From: Acorus gramineus
Lineage: Eukaryota; Streptophyta; Magnoliopsida; Acorales; Acoraceae
Length of the DNA stretch: 64,000 nucleotides
Assembly: GCA_030737835.1 (NCBI GenBank)
Contig: JAUJYN010000038.1
Location: 496,001-560,000 of the forward strand
Direction of reading: 5' to 3'
In this document: positions 10,600 to 22,452 of the stretch, in pieces
How the letters are laid out: the number at the start of each line of letters is the position of its first letter
Numbering within the stretch: the first letter of the stretch is position 1
The notes under the pieces: model-generated
Seen by the model: the letters and a program-made list of their open reading frames with translations, nothing else
Told to the model about the DNA's origin: nothing
Database searches by the model: none
Program-made: the position numbers and the translations under genes

Positions 10600-12150
10600 C
10601 TTTTGCTCCCAAGTGGTCTTCGCACCGGACTGGCGCTACCAACACACTATAATCAAAGGAACGGTCTTAGCGTGGAGCCTCTTCTCATGTTGGTCCTTGA
10701 CCTCGATCCACTGCTTCACGAACGACAAATCCACCTCGAGGATGAGGCCGGTCGAACAGAATGACATGAGTAGGATCGTGGACATAACGCCTCGGCCATT
10801 GGACAAGGACGACATCGTGGGCATGAGCCAGCTGTGGGGGAAAGGCTACATGATAAGCCACCTCCCCAATCCACTCAATGACGAGAAACAGTCCCATTAA
10901 AGAGCCAACTCAACTTGCCCCGAACGTCGAAACATAGGATGCCCTTAAACTGGGACACCTTCACAAAACATGGTCGCCAAACCCAAAGGTAAGCTATTGG
11001 CGACGATGATCTGCGTAGCCCTTCTGTCGGTTCCGGGAGGTGCAGATGCACACACGAACCAACTTGGCCACCGCAAGGTCAAACAACTAACTTGTGGCCC
11101 CTCCAACTGGCGCTCCTCAACCGTCCCAACACAAGGGAGGTATAAAACTGTGCATGTAGAGTGCCTTTCACATATCCATCGGGATGCTCGAATGGAAGTC
11201 ATCTTGCAGGCATACCCCAACAAATGGGTGGTGCCTCACCCAATTGCCCTCATCATCGAGCACGCAAGCACTTAGCATGTCCTCCAAGGTCTGAATCGTC
11301 CTCTTTGTCTGGCTGTCCATCGGTGATGAAACGCTATACTTAAATGGAGGCTTGCGCCAAAGCCTGCCAAGGCTACGCCACAATCTCAAAGTATCCCTCG
11401 CGTCTCAACTGAAAATAGCGCCGACTGGAGTGCCATGAAGACGAACAATCGCGAAGGTAAAAACCAACGTCAAGGCGTTCAGAGACTCAATCAGTCGGAT
11501 TAGGGAGGGAAGCGCGGACTTAGTCAGTCGGTCATTGATCACCTAGACGGCGTCGTGACCCGAACGTGACATTAGCGAGTCCGCAACAATCCCCGATAAC
11601 CCACTCCCACGTCCGCTGAGGAATCTCCATGGACTGACACTTTCCAACGCGATGATGATGATTTTCGAACTTTGCCTGAGGGCATGCCAACCTGGGGAAA
11701 CAAGGTCACCGACATCACCTTTTCATCACACCACAGCAATCTCAATGAAGACTACCCCAAAGTAGTCCACGAAAGCCCAATAAACTTTTGAGATCCACGA
11801 AGGCATTCGGCGCATTCGTCAACCCCGACAGCAGTACTTAAAACTCGTAGTGCCTGAACGGTCATGAAAGGCCATCTACGGGATGTCTAACTCCCGGATC
11901 TCCGACTTGTGGTACCCTTGTGCGAAGATCGATCTAATAGCAGACAACCTCTCCCAGAGCTGGTCAAACAGATCATCGATTCGCGGCAAAGGTATTTGAT
12001 CTTCTACCTCCACAGGGAGATCAAAACAACACCACGAACAATTAAGTCCCGATTCTACTCCTCGAGCATGGCTGGCGCTCATGATGACACTTACGGCTTG
12101 GTAAGCCGCTCAACCGCACTTAATCCACAAGACACGCAATAAGGGGTCGT
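10600..12150 (-). pseudogene. Decayed gypsy reverse transcriptase and integrase of element A
   Basis: Read on the minus strand, 12082-11876 gives PRIDDLFDQLWERL and FAQGYHKSEIRELDIP, recognisable as the Ty3/gypsy reverse transcriptase core. It is followed by a TAG at 11878-11876. Further on, 11389-11168 contains TKRTIQTLEDMLSACVLDDEG, an integrase segment. After that come LPPQLAHVHDV-type residues typical of the integrase C-terminus and chromovirus tail. Many stops and frame changes separate the pieces, and gag, protease and RNase H are not recognisable. The clade (chromovirus, Tekay/Del-like) is my inference from these motifs. It cannot make a working polyprotein. Confidence 0.8.
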
Positions 12151-12707
12151 CGAACCTCGACAATGCCTATGCGACGTCATCTATCTGATAAGGCGATTGA
12201 GTCTCATCACGAACTTTAGCATCGCGTCTCCTTATTTGCGACCGAGGTGGGGAAAAACGCGACAGTATCCACAACTGTGCTTCACATGCCGCTAGAGGTA
12301 GGTCGCTCAACTATAATCATTGGAACTCCAGCATCCTGCACTCCATGGGCAGATCAATCACGGGGAGTCCACACTCTCGACATCATCTAGTAGCACTATC
12401 CCGATGTGGCCTCTACCTGGTAGCCTCCCAAGCCTACTATCTCTACCACATCGGCGCACCAACAAGCATAGTATCTGGGAGCACCTCATAGGGCTCTGGT
12501 CTCAATCGGGCAGCTACAACGCACAATGATCCAGCGAAGCGACTCCAGATGCCACTATGAAATCCATTCCACAAGCAATCACCCACCAAGTTGCAATAGG
12601 ATGCACCCAATCCCGATCGTATGCATCACCACTCGCTACAGCACCTTCCAAGTGAGAGGAAAAATCCATCATCAATTTGATGCTTCAAAGGTATTCCTTG
12701 ACTGGGA

Positions 12708-12825
12708 AAAGAAACCTTGGGAGGGCACCATGAGGTCACGATACAGAATATCCCGAGAACCAAACAAGGAACACGGAGTACCCTAGCCCGGGTCTCAACG
12801 CTGACCCTGCAAGGCCCCTTAATCC
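12708..12825 (-). repeat. Family D LTR module inside element A
   Basis: Contains the reverse complement of the CTCCGTGTTCCTTGTTTGG module of the D LTRs, with neighbouring CCTTGGGAGGGC and GCAAGGCCCC. It lies in the 5' leader part of the element and is matched in element B at about 18710-18830. Confidence 0.7.
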
Positions 12826-13243
12826 TGAGTAGGAAGGCTGGAAGAAGACATCATCCCTTAATGAGCAATACGCCACATCCTCAACACTTGAAACTGGCGC
12901 CGCACGCGAACTCCATGGTTACCAGCGATACCGATGCACGGGAAAGAAGCTCCATTATCGAGACACAATCCATACCTTAAAAATTGCTACCAATTCATCA
13001 TTATCACACTACTAGGCTAGAATCTCCTACCCAAGCCTTAATCCCACAACAAGGGATCCAACAACTAACCCTGTTCAGCCGACCCAGTCGACAACTTAAG
13101 GGTGGGTTCAGGGGGTCACGTCCACGTCAACGGATGCGAGGAGGCATGTTAGCAACCTAAGATAACTTCTAAAACAAGAGTACTCGGATGACAATCCTAT
13201 GACTCATCATCTATACGACTAGACTTAGGCTCTGACAGGACCA

Positions 13244-13256
13244 GGCTCTGATACCA
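13244..13256 (-). other. Primer binding site of element A (initiator tRNA-Met)
   Basis: Minus-strand TGGTATCAGAGCC lies 5 bp after the end of the 5' LTR. This is the common plant retrotransposon site complementary to the 3' end of initiator tRNA-Met. Confidence 0.92.
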
Positions 13257-13261
13257 ACTTT

Positions 13262-16204
13262 TGTCACGCCCCAGGGCGGCCGTCCCCGAGACGTGGCAAT
13301 AATAAAATATCAGCTATCAATACCTGAGGTCAATAAAGACTCCAACAACAACACACAAGGTGGCAAAGCAAGGATAATGATAACTGACTGAAAAGCGGAA
13401 GCATAATATATAAACAATGTCTGTAAATCAAAAACATTATTACAGACTCGAATACACAATCACTATCCTGTGAGAGCCAAGTCTGGACCAAAGAAAATAC
13501 AACCTGTGCCACATGCACGATTTACAATACATACAATGACTCTAGGACTGCTGACAGCCTCGCACTCGCCACCCACCGAAAGAACGCTCCACGCCCATAA
13601 GACCACGCCACAGGAAAGCTCCAGCTCCACGCCCAACACTGCCCCTGAAAAGAAACAGTATGCGAGGGGTGAGCTACAAGCTCAGTGAGTGGTTGGAAAC
13701 CAATCACCATACAACAGTTCAATACATAAGCACTTTCCTTTCAAGGAAAACATGGGTGGAAACCCATGGATAACAGGGTCACGCGGCAGCGCGACCAACC
13801 TCACCCTCACCCTCACTCCCGGAGGGAGACTCTTGGGACTTTTAGGGAGAGACCATACCGTTGGTCGAGGAGACCCGGGATTACTGGTCCACACAACACT
13901 ACTAGATCATCTACATCGAGTTAACCGCCCAACGATGTCTTTCAACATCGATACACAACCGGACCCAACAACTATGGGAATGGACGAACAACGAATGGGT
14001 CACGCGGTGATGTGTCTTCACCTCATCCTCACCCTCACCCTCGGAGTTTTTGGAAGAGACTTAGACTGCTCTACACCCTTGGTCCACCGGTAGCCCTTTC
14101 CCCCGCGTAGCCTCTACCTGGTATACTCCCACGATCAGTACACTTTCGAACGCGTCGGTGGTACCTACGGATGAGAGCCCTCTGTCAGGACAGCTGTAAT
14201 CACCGGGGAGTCCCTACATTGGATCCAACGAAGGGGAGAACTATCCCACGCTCGCAATATCATTCGTTAACCCTCTCCCGGGTAGCCTCTACTTGGTATA
14301 CTCCCACGGTCAGTACGCTCTCGAATGCATCGGTGGTACCTTTGGATGGGAGCCCTCTGTCAGCACAGCTACAACCCGGGCCCCCACAACACAGACGACA
14401 CTGGGAGTAAGCATTCCATGTTCGCAAGCGAACCCAATGGAAAACAACTACTCTCGATAATCACTTATCGAGATATAGAATACTACTGTACTCCCACACC
14501 GCTGCGTCGCTCAAGCACAAAGGGGGTGACACGCCCCAACTACTGGCTTAACAAACCGTTAAGATAATGAATCCTCCTGAATTCCAAACGAGGGCATCGC
14601 TCGTATGCACGGGCGATTTCATCGTTAGCGCTCTAACTAATAAGGTACAACCCGACAGCGGGTCATACCCAGGCCTATTCCAACTAGGCCTATCAATTTT
14701 AACATGCCCATATATTTTAGAGGACAATTTAATCTTAGTTATGTGCATGAACCATATGCCAATCACATATCAATTAATCATAGGGATACTCCCTAATCAT
14801 CGATTTACATCATAATAAATCATACAACATGCATACATGGTCATTAGAAATACCAAAGACTTAGACATGCACGCATACGGGCTCGCACGCATGTGACCAC
14901 GCGCGTACGCATGCATGCCCGGGTGCCCCAGTACCTACCCGAGACCCTGGGCAGCCCCACGCATGCCCCAGCACCCGCACGCACGCGCGCGTGCACTGGC
15001 CCCCAGTCCCGCGTCCAACGCACGCCCAGGCGCACTGCCCCGCGCGCGCGTCGCTCGCGGGCGCCCCCGCGCACTCTCCGCGCGCACCCCCGCTCACGCC
15101 AGCGCCCGCGCGCACCTGCATGCCCACTCTGCACGCACATGCGCGCTCGCCCGCACGCGCCCGTGCGCGTCTGCGCGCCCGCCTGCGCCTGCCAGCGCCC
15201 TTCTGCGCGCGCGCCTGCGCGCGCACGCGCGCAGACAACCCCAAACGCGCGCCCAGCCAACCCTTACCCCTTTTTAACCCTCCCCAACCCCTCACACACA
15301 CTCTAACTCATCTACCTAGCATGCATGACCTCCCCAACCATCCCAATAGCCCTAAAAATCAAAAAGAAGGGGAAGAGGACTTACCAAAAGAGGGAAACGG
15401 AAAGGGGGAGATGCGGGGCTCTCGACGCGCCCACGGCCACCTCAACCACCACCACCACCACCACCACCTCTTCAGCCTCCTCAGCCTCCTTCTTGGCTGA
15501 AAATCAGGGGGGGGGGGAAATTTCATGAAAAGGTGTTTGAGAGAGAGGAGATCAACAACAACACCTACACAAACCTAGACTTGCACTTGCACCTTCTCCT
15601 TCTCTTCTCTTTGTGACATTAACACAAACACTTGGGGGGGGGGTGAAAAGAGAGAAGAGAGAGCCAAGAATCCCACGTGGGGAGTGGGAGGGAGAGAGAG
15701 AGAGAGATATTTTGGCAAATAAATATCTAAAGGAGGGATAGAAATGACCAATTTATCCTTGACTAGAAATTCTGAGCATGCTTCACTATAACAGCTATAA
15801 CTTCCTCAACATAGCTCCGAATTGCACAATTCAAAATCCGTTGGAAAGCTAAGAAGATTATCTACAACTTTCATGTTTATGCCAAGATCAAATAATCTCT
15901 CCAGCTATTCCGAAATATGTTCTAAACATAGAACAGGGCTGCTGCCAGAATTTTTCATCCCCGGGGTATACTTGGTAAAATACCCATAACTCTTTCTACA
16001 TGAATCCAGATGATCTAATTCCACTTTTGTGCGAAAGCTAACTCAAAACTGAGAATCTCATAATAAAATCATATTTAAACCTCTTCATCTTGGATTTTAA
16101 CAAAATCAAATCCAAATACCAAATCGGAAATACATAACTTCTGGGAGAAAAAATTATGTAACCAAGTTTTCAATCAGAGCACTTCAAATGACACAGGCAT
16201 AACA
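13262..16204 (-). mobile_element. Element A 5' LTR
   Basis: 2943 bp, TGTTATGCC (16204) to GGGGCGTGACA (13262) on the minus strand. It keeps two copies of a block with the words CCTCTACCTGGTATACTCCC and GGTGGTACCT (about 14085-14400), where the 3' LTR has one. Its CpG array lies at 14860-15250. Confidence 0.88.
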
Positions 16205-16209
16205 AGTAT

Positions 16210-18272
16210 TGTAATACTACTCCCACCATATTAATTTGAATATCGAACATGAATAAGCCTGGGTGAATAATGGGCACTTGCCTAATATTCCCTTTGCGAT
16301 AAGACTTGAGGGCGTGGTGTAGTTGTTGTGCCAATGCTAATGAGGCAAAGCTATGACCAGCTTCATGAGATGATGATCTCTCTCGCCCTCTCCCTCTGAA
16401 CGAACTGAGTAAGTAGATGCGATTTCCTACTCGACTCAGGTTCGTTTGGAATATTGGCATGCACCTGTTAGTGCGCGAGATCGCGCTTGCCCCTTTCTTT
16501 TAAGTTGGCGATATCCAATGCACGCTTAAGTTAGGCCTTGTGTGCTTATGTGACTAATGACATGTATGCATGTTGTATGATTTATTATGATGTAAATCCA
16601 TGTTAGGGAGTGTCCCTATAATTATTAGATGATTGTGCATATGGTTCATGCACATAGCTAGATATAAAATTCTCTTGGATATATTTATATGCGCATGTTA
16701 AAAAAACTGATAGGCCTATCTGGGATAGGCGTGGGTATGACCCGCTGTCGGGTTGTACCTTATTAGTTAGAGCGCTAGCGATGTAATCGCCCCGTGCATC
16801 CGAGCGATGCACTCGTGTGGAATTCAGGAGAATTCATTATCTTATCGGATTGTTAAGCCAGTAGTTGGGGCGTGACACCCCCCCTGTGTCCGAGCGACGC
16901 AACGGTGTGGGAGTACAGTAGTATTCGATATCTCGATAAGTGATTATCGAGAGTAGTTGTTTCTCCATTGGGTTTGCTTTGCGAACATGGAATGTTTACT
17001 CCCAATGTCGTCCGTGTTGAAGAGGCCCGGGTTGTAGCTGTCCTGATAGAGGGCTCCCATCTGTAGGTACCACCAATGCGTTCGGGAGTGTACTGATCGT
17101 GGGAGTGTACCAGGTAGAGGCTACCCGGGAGAGGGTTAACGAATGATATTGCGAGCGTGGAAATCGTTCTCCCCTTCGTTGGATCCGATGTAGGAACTTC
17201 CCGGCGTTGGAAAAGCTGTCCTGTCAGGGCTCCCATCCATAGGTACCACCGAGGCGTTCGGAAGCGTACTGATCGTGGGAGTATACCAGGTAGTGACTAC
17301 CCGGGGAAAGGGCTACCAGTGGACCAAGGGTGTAGAGCAGTCTAAGTCTCTTCCAAAAGTCCCAAGAGTCTCCCTCCGGGAGTGAGGGTGAGGATGAGGT
17401 GAAGACACGTCGCCTCGTGACCCATTCGTTGTTCGTCCGTTCCCATAGTTGTTGGGTCCGGTCTCGTATCGATGTTCAAAGACATCGTTGGGCGGTTATC
17501 TCGATGTAGATGATCCAGTAGTGTTGCGTAGACCAGTAATCCCGGGTCTCCTCGACCAACGGTATGGTCTCTCCCCAAAAGTCCCAAGAGTCTCCCTTCG
17601 GGAGTGAGGGTGAGGGTGAGGTCGGTGATCTAGTAGTGTTGTATGGACCAGTAATCCCGGGTCTCCTCGATCAACGGTATGGTCTCTCCCCAAAAGTCCC
17701 AAGAGTCTCCCTCCGGGAATGAGGGTGAGGGTGAGGTTGGTCGCGCCGCCGCGTGACCCTGTTATCCATGGGTTTCCACCCATGTTTACCTTGAAAGGAA
17801 ATTGTTTATGTATTGAACTGTTGTATGGTGATTGGTTTCCAGCCACTCACTGAGCTTGTAGCTCACCCCTCGCATACTGTTTCTTTTCAGGGGCAATGTT
17901 GGGCGTGGGGCTGGAGCTTTCCTGTGGCGTGGTCTTATGGGCGTGGAGCGTTCTTCCGACGGGTGGCGAGTGCGAGGCTGTCAGTAGTCCTAGAGTCATT
18001 GTATGTATTGTAAATCGTGCATGTGGCACAGGTTGTATTTTCTTTGGTCTAGACTTGGCTCTCACAGGACAGTGATTGTGTATTCGAGTCTGTAATAATG
18101 TTTTTGGTTTACAGACATTGTTTATATATTATGCTTCCGCTTTTCAGTCAGTTATCATTATCCTTGCTTTGCCACCTTGTGTGTTGTTGTTGGAGTCTTT
18201 ATTGACCTCAGGTATTGATAGCTGATATTTTATTATTGCCACGTCTCGGGGACGGCCGCCTGGGGCGTGACA
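16210..18272 (+). mobile_element. Element B 5' LTR, second part
   Basis: Continuation of 6185-7780 after removing element A and one AGTAT. It carries two copies of the GTACCAGGTAG block (17040-17330) and three copies of a CCCAAGAGTCTCCCT unit (17360, 17570, 17690). A putative third leader acceptor (TTCTTTTCAG) ends at 17890. It ends GGGGCGTGACA at 18272. Confidence 0.85.
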
Positions 18273-18277
18273 AAAGT

Positions 18278-18290
18278 TGGTATCAGAGCC
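18278..18290 (+). other. Primer binding site of element B (initiator tRNA-Met)
   Basis: TGGTATCAGAGCC, 5 bp after the LTR end, same site and spacing as in element A. Confidence 0.92.
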
Positions 18291-18699
18291 TGGTCCTGTC
18301 AGAGCCTAAGTCTAGTCGTATAGATGATGAGTCGTAGGATTGTCATCCGAGTACTCTTGTTTTAGAAGTTATCTTAGGTTGCTGACATGCCTCCTCGCAT
18401 CCGTTGACCTGGACGTGACCCCCCTAGACCCACCCTTAAGTTGTCGACTGGGTCGACTGAATAGGTTCAGTTGTTGGATCCCTTGTGGTGGGATTAAGGC
18501 TTGGGTAGGAGATTCCAGCCAGTAGTATGATAGTGATGAATTGGTCGCAATTTCTAAGGTATGGATTGCGTCTCGATAATGGAGCTTCTTTCCCGTGCAT
18601 CGGTATTGCTGGTAACCATGGAGTTCGCGTGCAGCGCCAGTTTCAAGTGTTGAGGATGTGGCATATTGCTCATTAAGGGGTGATGTCTTCTTCTAGCCT

Positions 18700-19200
18700 T
18701 CCTACTCAGGATTAAGGGGCCTTGCGGGGTCATCGTTGAGACCCGGGCTAGGGTACTCCGTGTTCCTTGTTTGGTTGTCGGGATATCCTATATCGGGCCC
18801 TCATAGTGCCCTGCCAAGGTTCTTTTCCCAGTCAAGGAATACCTTTGAAGCATCAAATTGAAGATGCATTTTTCCTCTCACTTGAAAGGTGCTGTAGCGA
18901 GTGGTGATGCGTACGATCGGGATTGGGTACATCCTATTGCAGCTTGGTGGGCGATTGCTTGTGGACTGGGTTCCATAGTGGCATCTGGAGTCGCTTCGAT
19001 ATATCATTGTGCGTTGTAGCTGCCTGGTTGAGGCCAGAGCCCTGTGAGGTGCTCCCAGATACTATGCTTGTTGGTGCGCCCATATGGCAGAGATAGTGGG
19101 CTTGGGAGGCTACCAGGTAGAGGCCACACCGGGAGAGTGCTACTGGATGATGTCGAGAGCGTGGACTCACTGTGATGAATCTGCCCATTGAGTGCATGAT
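18700..19200 (+). repeat. LTR-like modules in the leader of element B
   Basis: 18710-18830 matches the family D LTR module. 19080-19160 (CTACCAGGTAGAGGC, then CGGGAGAG) resembles a block of its own family's LTR (17100-17130). The leader thus appears to be a patchwork of sequence shared with LTRs. Confidence 0.6.
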
Positions 19201-19479
19201 GCTAGAGTTCCAATGGCTATAGTTGAGCGACCTATCTCTGGCGGCATGTGAAGCACAGTTGTGGATACTGTCGTGTTTTGCCCCACATTGGTCGCAAATA
19301 AGGAGACGCGATGCTAACGTTCGTGATGGGACTCAACCGCCTTATCAGATAGATGACGTCGCATAGGCATTGTCGAGGTTCGATGACCCCCCTTTATTGC
19401 GTGTCTTGTGGATTAAGTGCGGTTGAGCGGCTTACCAAGTGTGTAAGTGTCATCATGAGCGCCAGCCATGCTCGAGGAG

Positions 19480-20990
19480 CAGAATCTGGATTTAATTGTT
19501 CGAGGTATTGTTTGATCTTCCCGTGAGGATTGAAGATCAGGTACCCCCCCTTGTTGTGAATTGATGATCTATTTGACCAGCTCTGGGAGCGAGTGTCTTC
19601 TGTTAGATCGATCTTCGCACAAGGGTACCACAAGTTGGAGATTCGGGAGTTGGACATCCCGTAGATGGCCTTTCGTGACCGTTTCAGGCACTACAAGTTT
19701 TAAGTACTGCTGTCGGGGTTGACGAATGCGCCGGATGCCTTCGTGGATCTCAAAAGTTTTATTGGGCTTCCGTGGACTACTTTGGGGTAGTCTTCATTGA
19801 GATTGCTAGTGGTGCGATGAAAAGGCGATATGGGTGACCTTGTTTCCCCAGGTTGGCATGCCCTCAGGCAAAGTTTGAGAATCATCATCGCGTTGGAAAG
19901 CGTCAGTCCATGGAGATTCCTCAGTGGACGTGGGAGTGGGTTATCAGGGATTGTTGCGGACATGCTAATGTCACGTTCGGGTCACGACGCCGTCTAGGTG
20001 ATCAATGACCGACTGACTAAGTCCGCGCTTCCCTCCCTACTTCGACTGATTGAATCTCTGGACGCCTTGACGTGGGTTTTCACCTTCGCGATTGTTCGTC
20101 TTCATGGCACTCCAGTCGGCGCTATTTTTGGTTGAGACGCGAGGGTTACTTTGAGGTTGTGGCGCAGCCTTGGCAGGCTTTGGCGCGAGCCTCCATTTAA
20201 GTATAGCGTTTCATCGCCGATGGACAGCCAGACAAAGAGGACGATTCAGACCTTGGAGGACATGCTAAGTGCCTGCGTGCTCGATGATGAGGGCAGTTGG
20301 GGGAGGCACCACCCATTTGTTGGGGTATGCCTGCAAGACGGCTGCCATTCGAGCATCCAGATGGATCTGTGAAAGGCACTCTACAGGCGCAGTTTTATAC
20401 CTCCCTTGTGTTGGGACGGTTGAGGAGCGCCAGTTGGAGGGGCCACAAGTTAGTTATTTGACCTTGCGGTGGCCAGGTTGGTTTGTGTGTGCATCTGCAC
20501 CTCCCAGAACCGACAGAAGGGCTACGCAGGTCATCATCGCCAGAAGCTTACCTTTGGGTTTGGCGACCATGTTTTTGTGAAGGTGTCCCAGTTTAAGGGC
20601 ATCCTCTGTTTCGACGTTCGGGGCAAGCTGAGTTGGCTCTTCAATGGGACTGTTTCTCATCATTGAGTGGATTGGGGAGGTGGCTTGTCATGTAGCCTTT
20701 TCCCCACAGCTGGCTCATGCCCACGACGTCGTCCTTGTCTCATGGCCGAGGCGTTATGTCCAAGATCCTGCTCATGTCACTCCGTTCGACCGTCTCATTG
20801 TCGAGCTAGATTTGTCGTTCGTGGAGCAATGGATCGAGGTCGGAGACCAGCATGAGAAGAGGCTCCACGCTAAGACCGTTCCCTTGATTGCAGTGTGTCG
20901 GTAGCGCCAGTCTGGTGCATAGACCACTTGGGAACAAAAGGTCTATGCATGATACTTGCTATATTCGGTCTTCCCTTTGGGTTTCCTTAA
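19480..20990 (+). pseudogene. Decayed gypsy reverse transcriptase, integrase and C-terminal tail of element B
   Basis: The plus strand shows RIDDLFDQLWERV, FAQGYHKLEIRELDIP, then TAG at 19662-19664, then GLTNAPDAFVDL, a clear Ty3/gypsy reverse transcriptase core. From about 19990 the integrase follows: NDRLTKSA, then IVRLHGTPVG, then TIQTLEDMLSACV at 20245-20285. The C-terminal part has GDHVFVK near 20560 and LAHAHDV near 20710. The tail to about 20900 recalls the segment before a chromodomain, but no full chromodomain is readable. Stops and frameshifts are many. The order RT then IN fits Ty3/gypsy, but the region between them is too short for RNase H. Confidence 0.8.
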
Positions 20991-21010
20991 ATTTTGAGGA
21001 CTAAATTTCC

Positions 21011-21023
21011 TAAGGGGGGAGAA
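21011..21023 (+). other. Polypurine tract of element B
   Basis: TAAGGGGGGAGAA directly before TGTTATGCC of the 3' LTR. Confidence 0.87.
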
Positions 21024-22452
21024 TGTTATGCCTGTATCATTTGGAGCCATTTCGGTTAAGCCTTGGTCACTTCTGGGTCATTCAGGGCCTTTTTAATTTT
21101 TCGATCGGAGCCGCTAAAATTTTGGCTTTTAGCCACCTACGGGAGTTAGAGTACTCTGATTGGAAATCTGACTGCATATTATGGGTCCTGGTACCGTTTA
21201 GTACTACCCATAAAAATTTCATCGAATTCCGGTAACGTTTTGAAAAATATGCAGTTCCGAATCGCATCCGGGTTTGGCCGTTACTGGGTTTCGGTGGGCG
21301 AGATATTTTCGAGTGTGTGGTGCTTCTCCGCACGCTTTCCAATAAAGCAAAAATAAGTGGTTGAGTGAGGGTGAGCCTAACCCTAACCTCACCACCCCCT
21401 TATGGTCACCCCAAAACACTATTTGGGCATGGAAATGACCATTTTGCCCTCTCTCTCTCTCCCCCTCTCTCCCAACTCGTGGATCTCTCTTTCTCTCCCT
21501 CTCTTGGTCTCTTTTTCCTCTCTTTGTGTGTGGAGAAGGAGGAGGAAGAAGCAAAGGAAGGAGAAGGTGAAGGAGGAAGAGCAAGGTTTGTGTTTGTGTT
21601 GTTGTTGTTGTTGATCCCCCTCTCTCTAGCTCCCTTTTCATGTCTTTCCCCCCCTGATTTGCAGCCAAAGAAGGCTGAGGAGGGCTGAGGAGGTGGTGGT
21701 AGTGGTGGTGGTGGTTGAGGTGGTCGCGGGTGCATCGAGGGCCCCCGAATCTCCCCCTTTCATTCCCCCTCCCAAGGTGAGCTCTTCCCCTTCTTTTCTT
21801 GGTTTTCATGGCTTAGGGGGTTGTAGGGAAGTCATGCATGTTAGGTAATTGGTTTAGGGTGAGTGAGAAGTGTGGGGGAGGGGTTAAAAGAGGGTTGGGG
21901 AGTGCTGGGCGCGCGTAGAGGAGCGCTGGCAGGCGCAGGCGGGTGCGCGAGGGCGCTGGCAATGCGCGCAGGGCGTGCGCGCGGGGCAGGTTGTCTGGGC
22001 GGGTCTGGGCGCGCGGCTGGGTGCCAGTGCGCGCGCGCGCGTGCGTGCGCGTGCTGGGGCATGCGCGGGGCTGCCCAGGGTCTCGGGTAGGTGCTGGGGC
22101 ACTCGGGCATGCGTGCGTACACGCGTGCTCGCATGCGTGCGAGCCCGTATGCGTGCATGTCTAAGTCTTAGGCATTTCTAGTAATTTCTAAGTGTTATAA
22201 TGTGTTGTTACTCACCAAATTTGATGCCCTTACCTTGCAGATCTCGTCGGATGGGATGCGCGAGGTCCCGGGTTGCGGTGAGTGGTTCGATCCAATCCCC
22301 CCCCCCTCGGGATGCGCTCGACGCGCGTAGTCGCGCGTCGCGCATCGATGGGGCCCCCTAGCTATACTACTTGTGTAGATAAGTAGTATGGCCATGCTTA
22401 AGCTATAATATGTAGATATCTCGCATGCTAGGCTTATATACATGTATTGTAT
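21024..22452 (+). mobile_element. Element B 3' LTR, truncated
   Basis: Matches 6185-7675 closely, including the (TTG)n leader, donor GTGAGC near 21777, a shorter CpG array (21905-22165) and the ACCTTGCAG acceptor. At about 22452 (after CATGTATTGTAT) the sequence switches to LTR in the opposite direction, so the last ~2 kb and the right end of element B are missing. Confidence 0.82.

Larger units (their letters stand above)
7781..16204 (-). mobile_element. Element A: complete non-autonomous LTR retrotransposon
   Basis: A full-length element on the minus strand: 5' LTR 16204-13262, primer site, interior 13261-10516, polypurine tract, and 3' LTR 10515-7781. It is flanked by AGTAT. The interior is collinear with that of element B and carries the same reverse transcriptase stop codon. 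The two LTRs differ by many substitutions and by a ~200 bp block, so the insertion is not very recent. It is younger than B, in which it sits. Confidence 0.92.
6185..22452 (+). mobile_element. Element B: non-autonomous Ty3/gypsy-type LTR retrotransposon
   Basis: The 5' LTR is 6185-7780 plus 16210-18272 (interrupted by element A). The interior is 18273-21023 and the 3' LTR 21024-22452 (cut short). It has a tRNA-Met(i)-type primer site at 18278, a polypurine tract just before 21024, and decayed reverse transcriptase and integrase in sense orientation. A 2.75 kb interior is far too short for a full gag-pol, and no gag, protease or RNase H could be read. The left flank is GAGAC. The right end is lost in an inverted junction with LTR C, so no target duplication can be checked. 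Confidence 0.85.

Noticed and set aside
13244-13256. tRNA gene at the primer site
   Set aside because: Only the 13-nt primer complement is present, not a tRNA.
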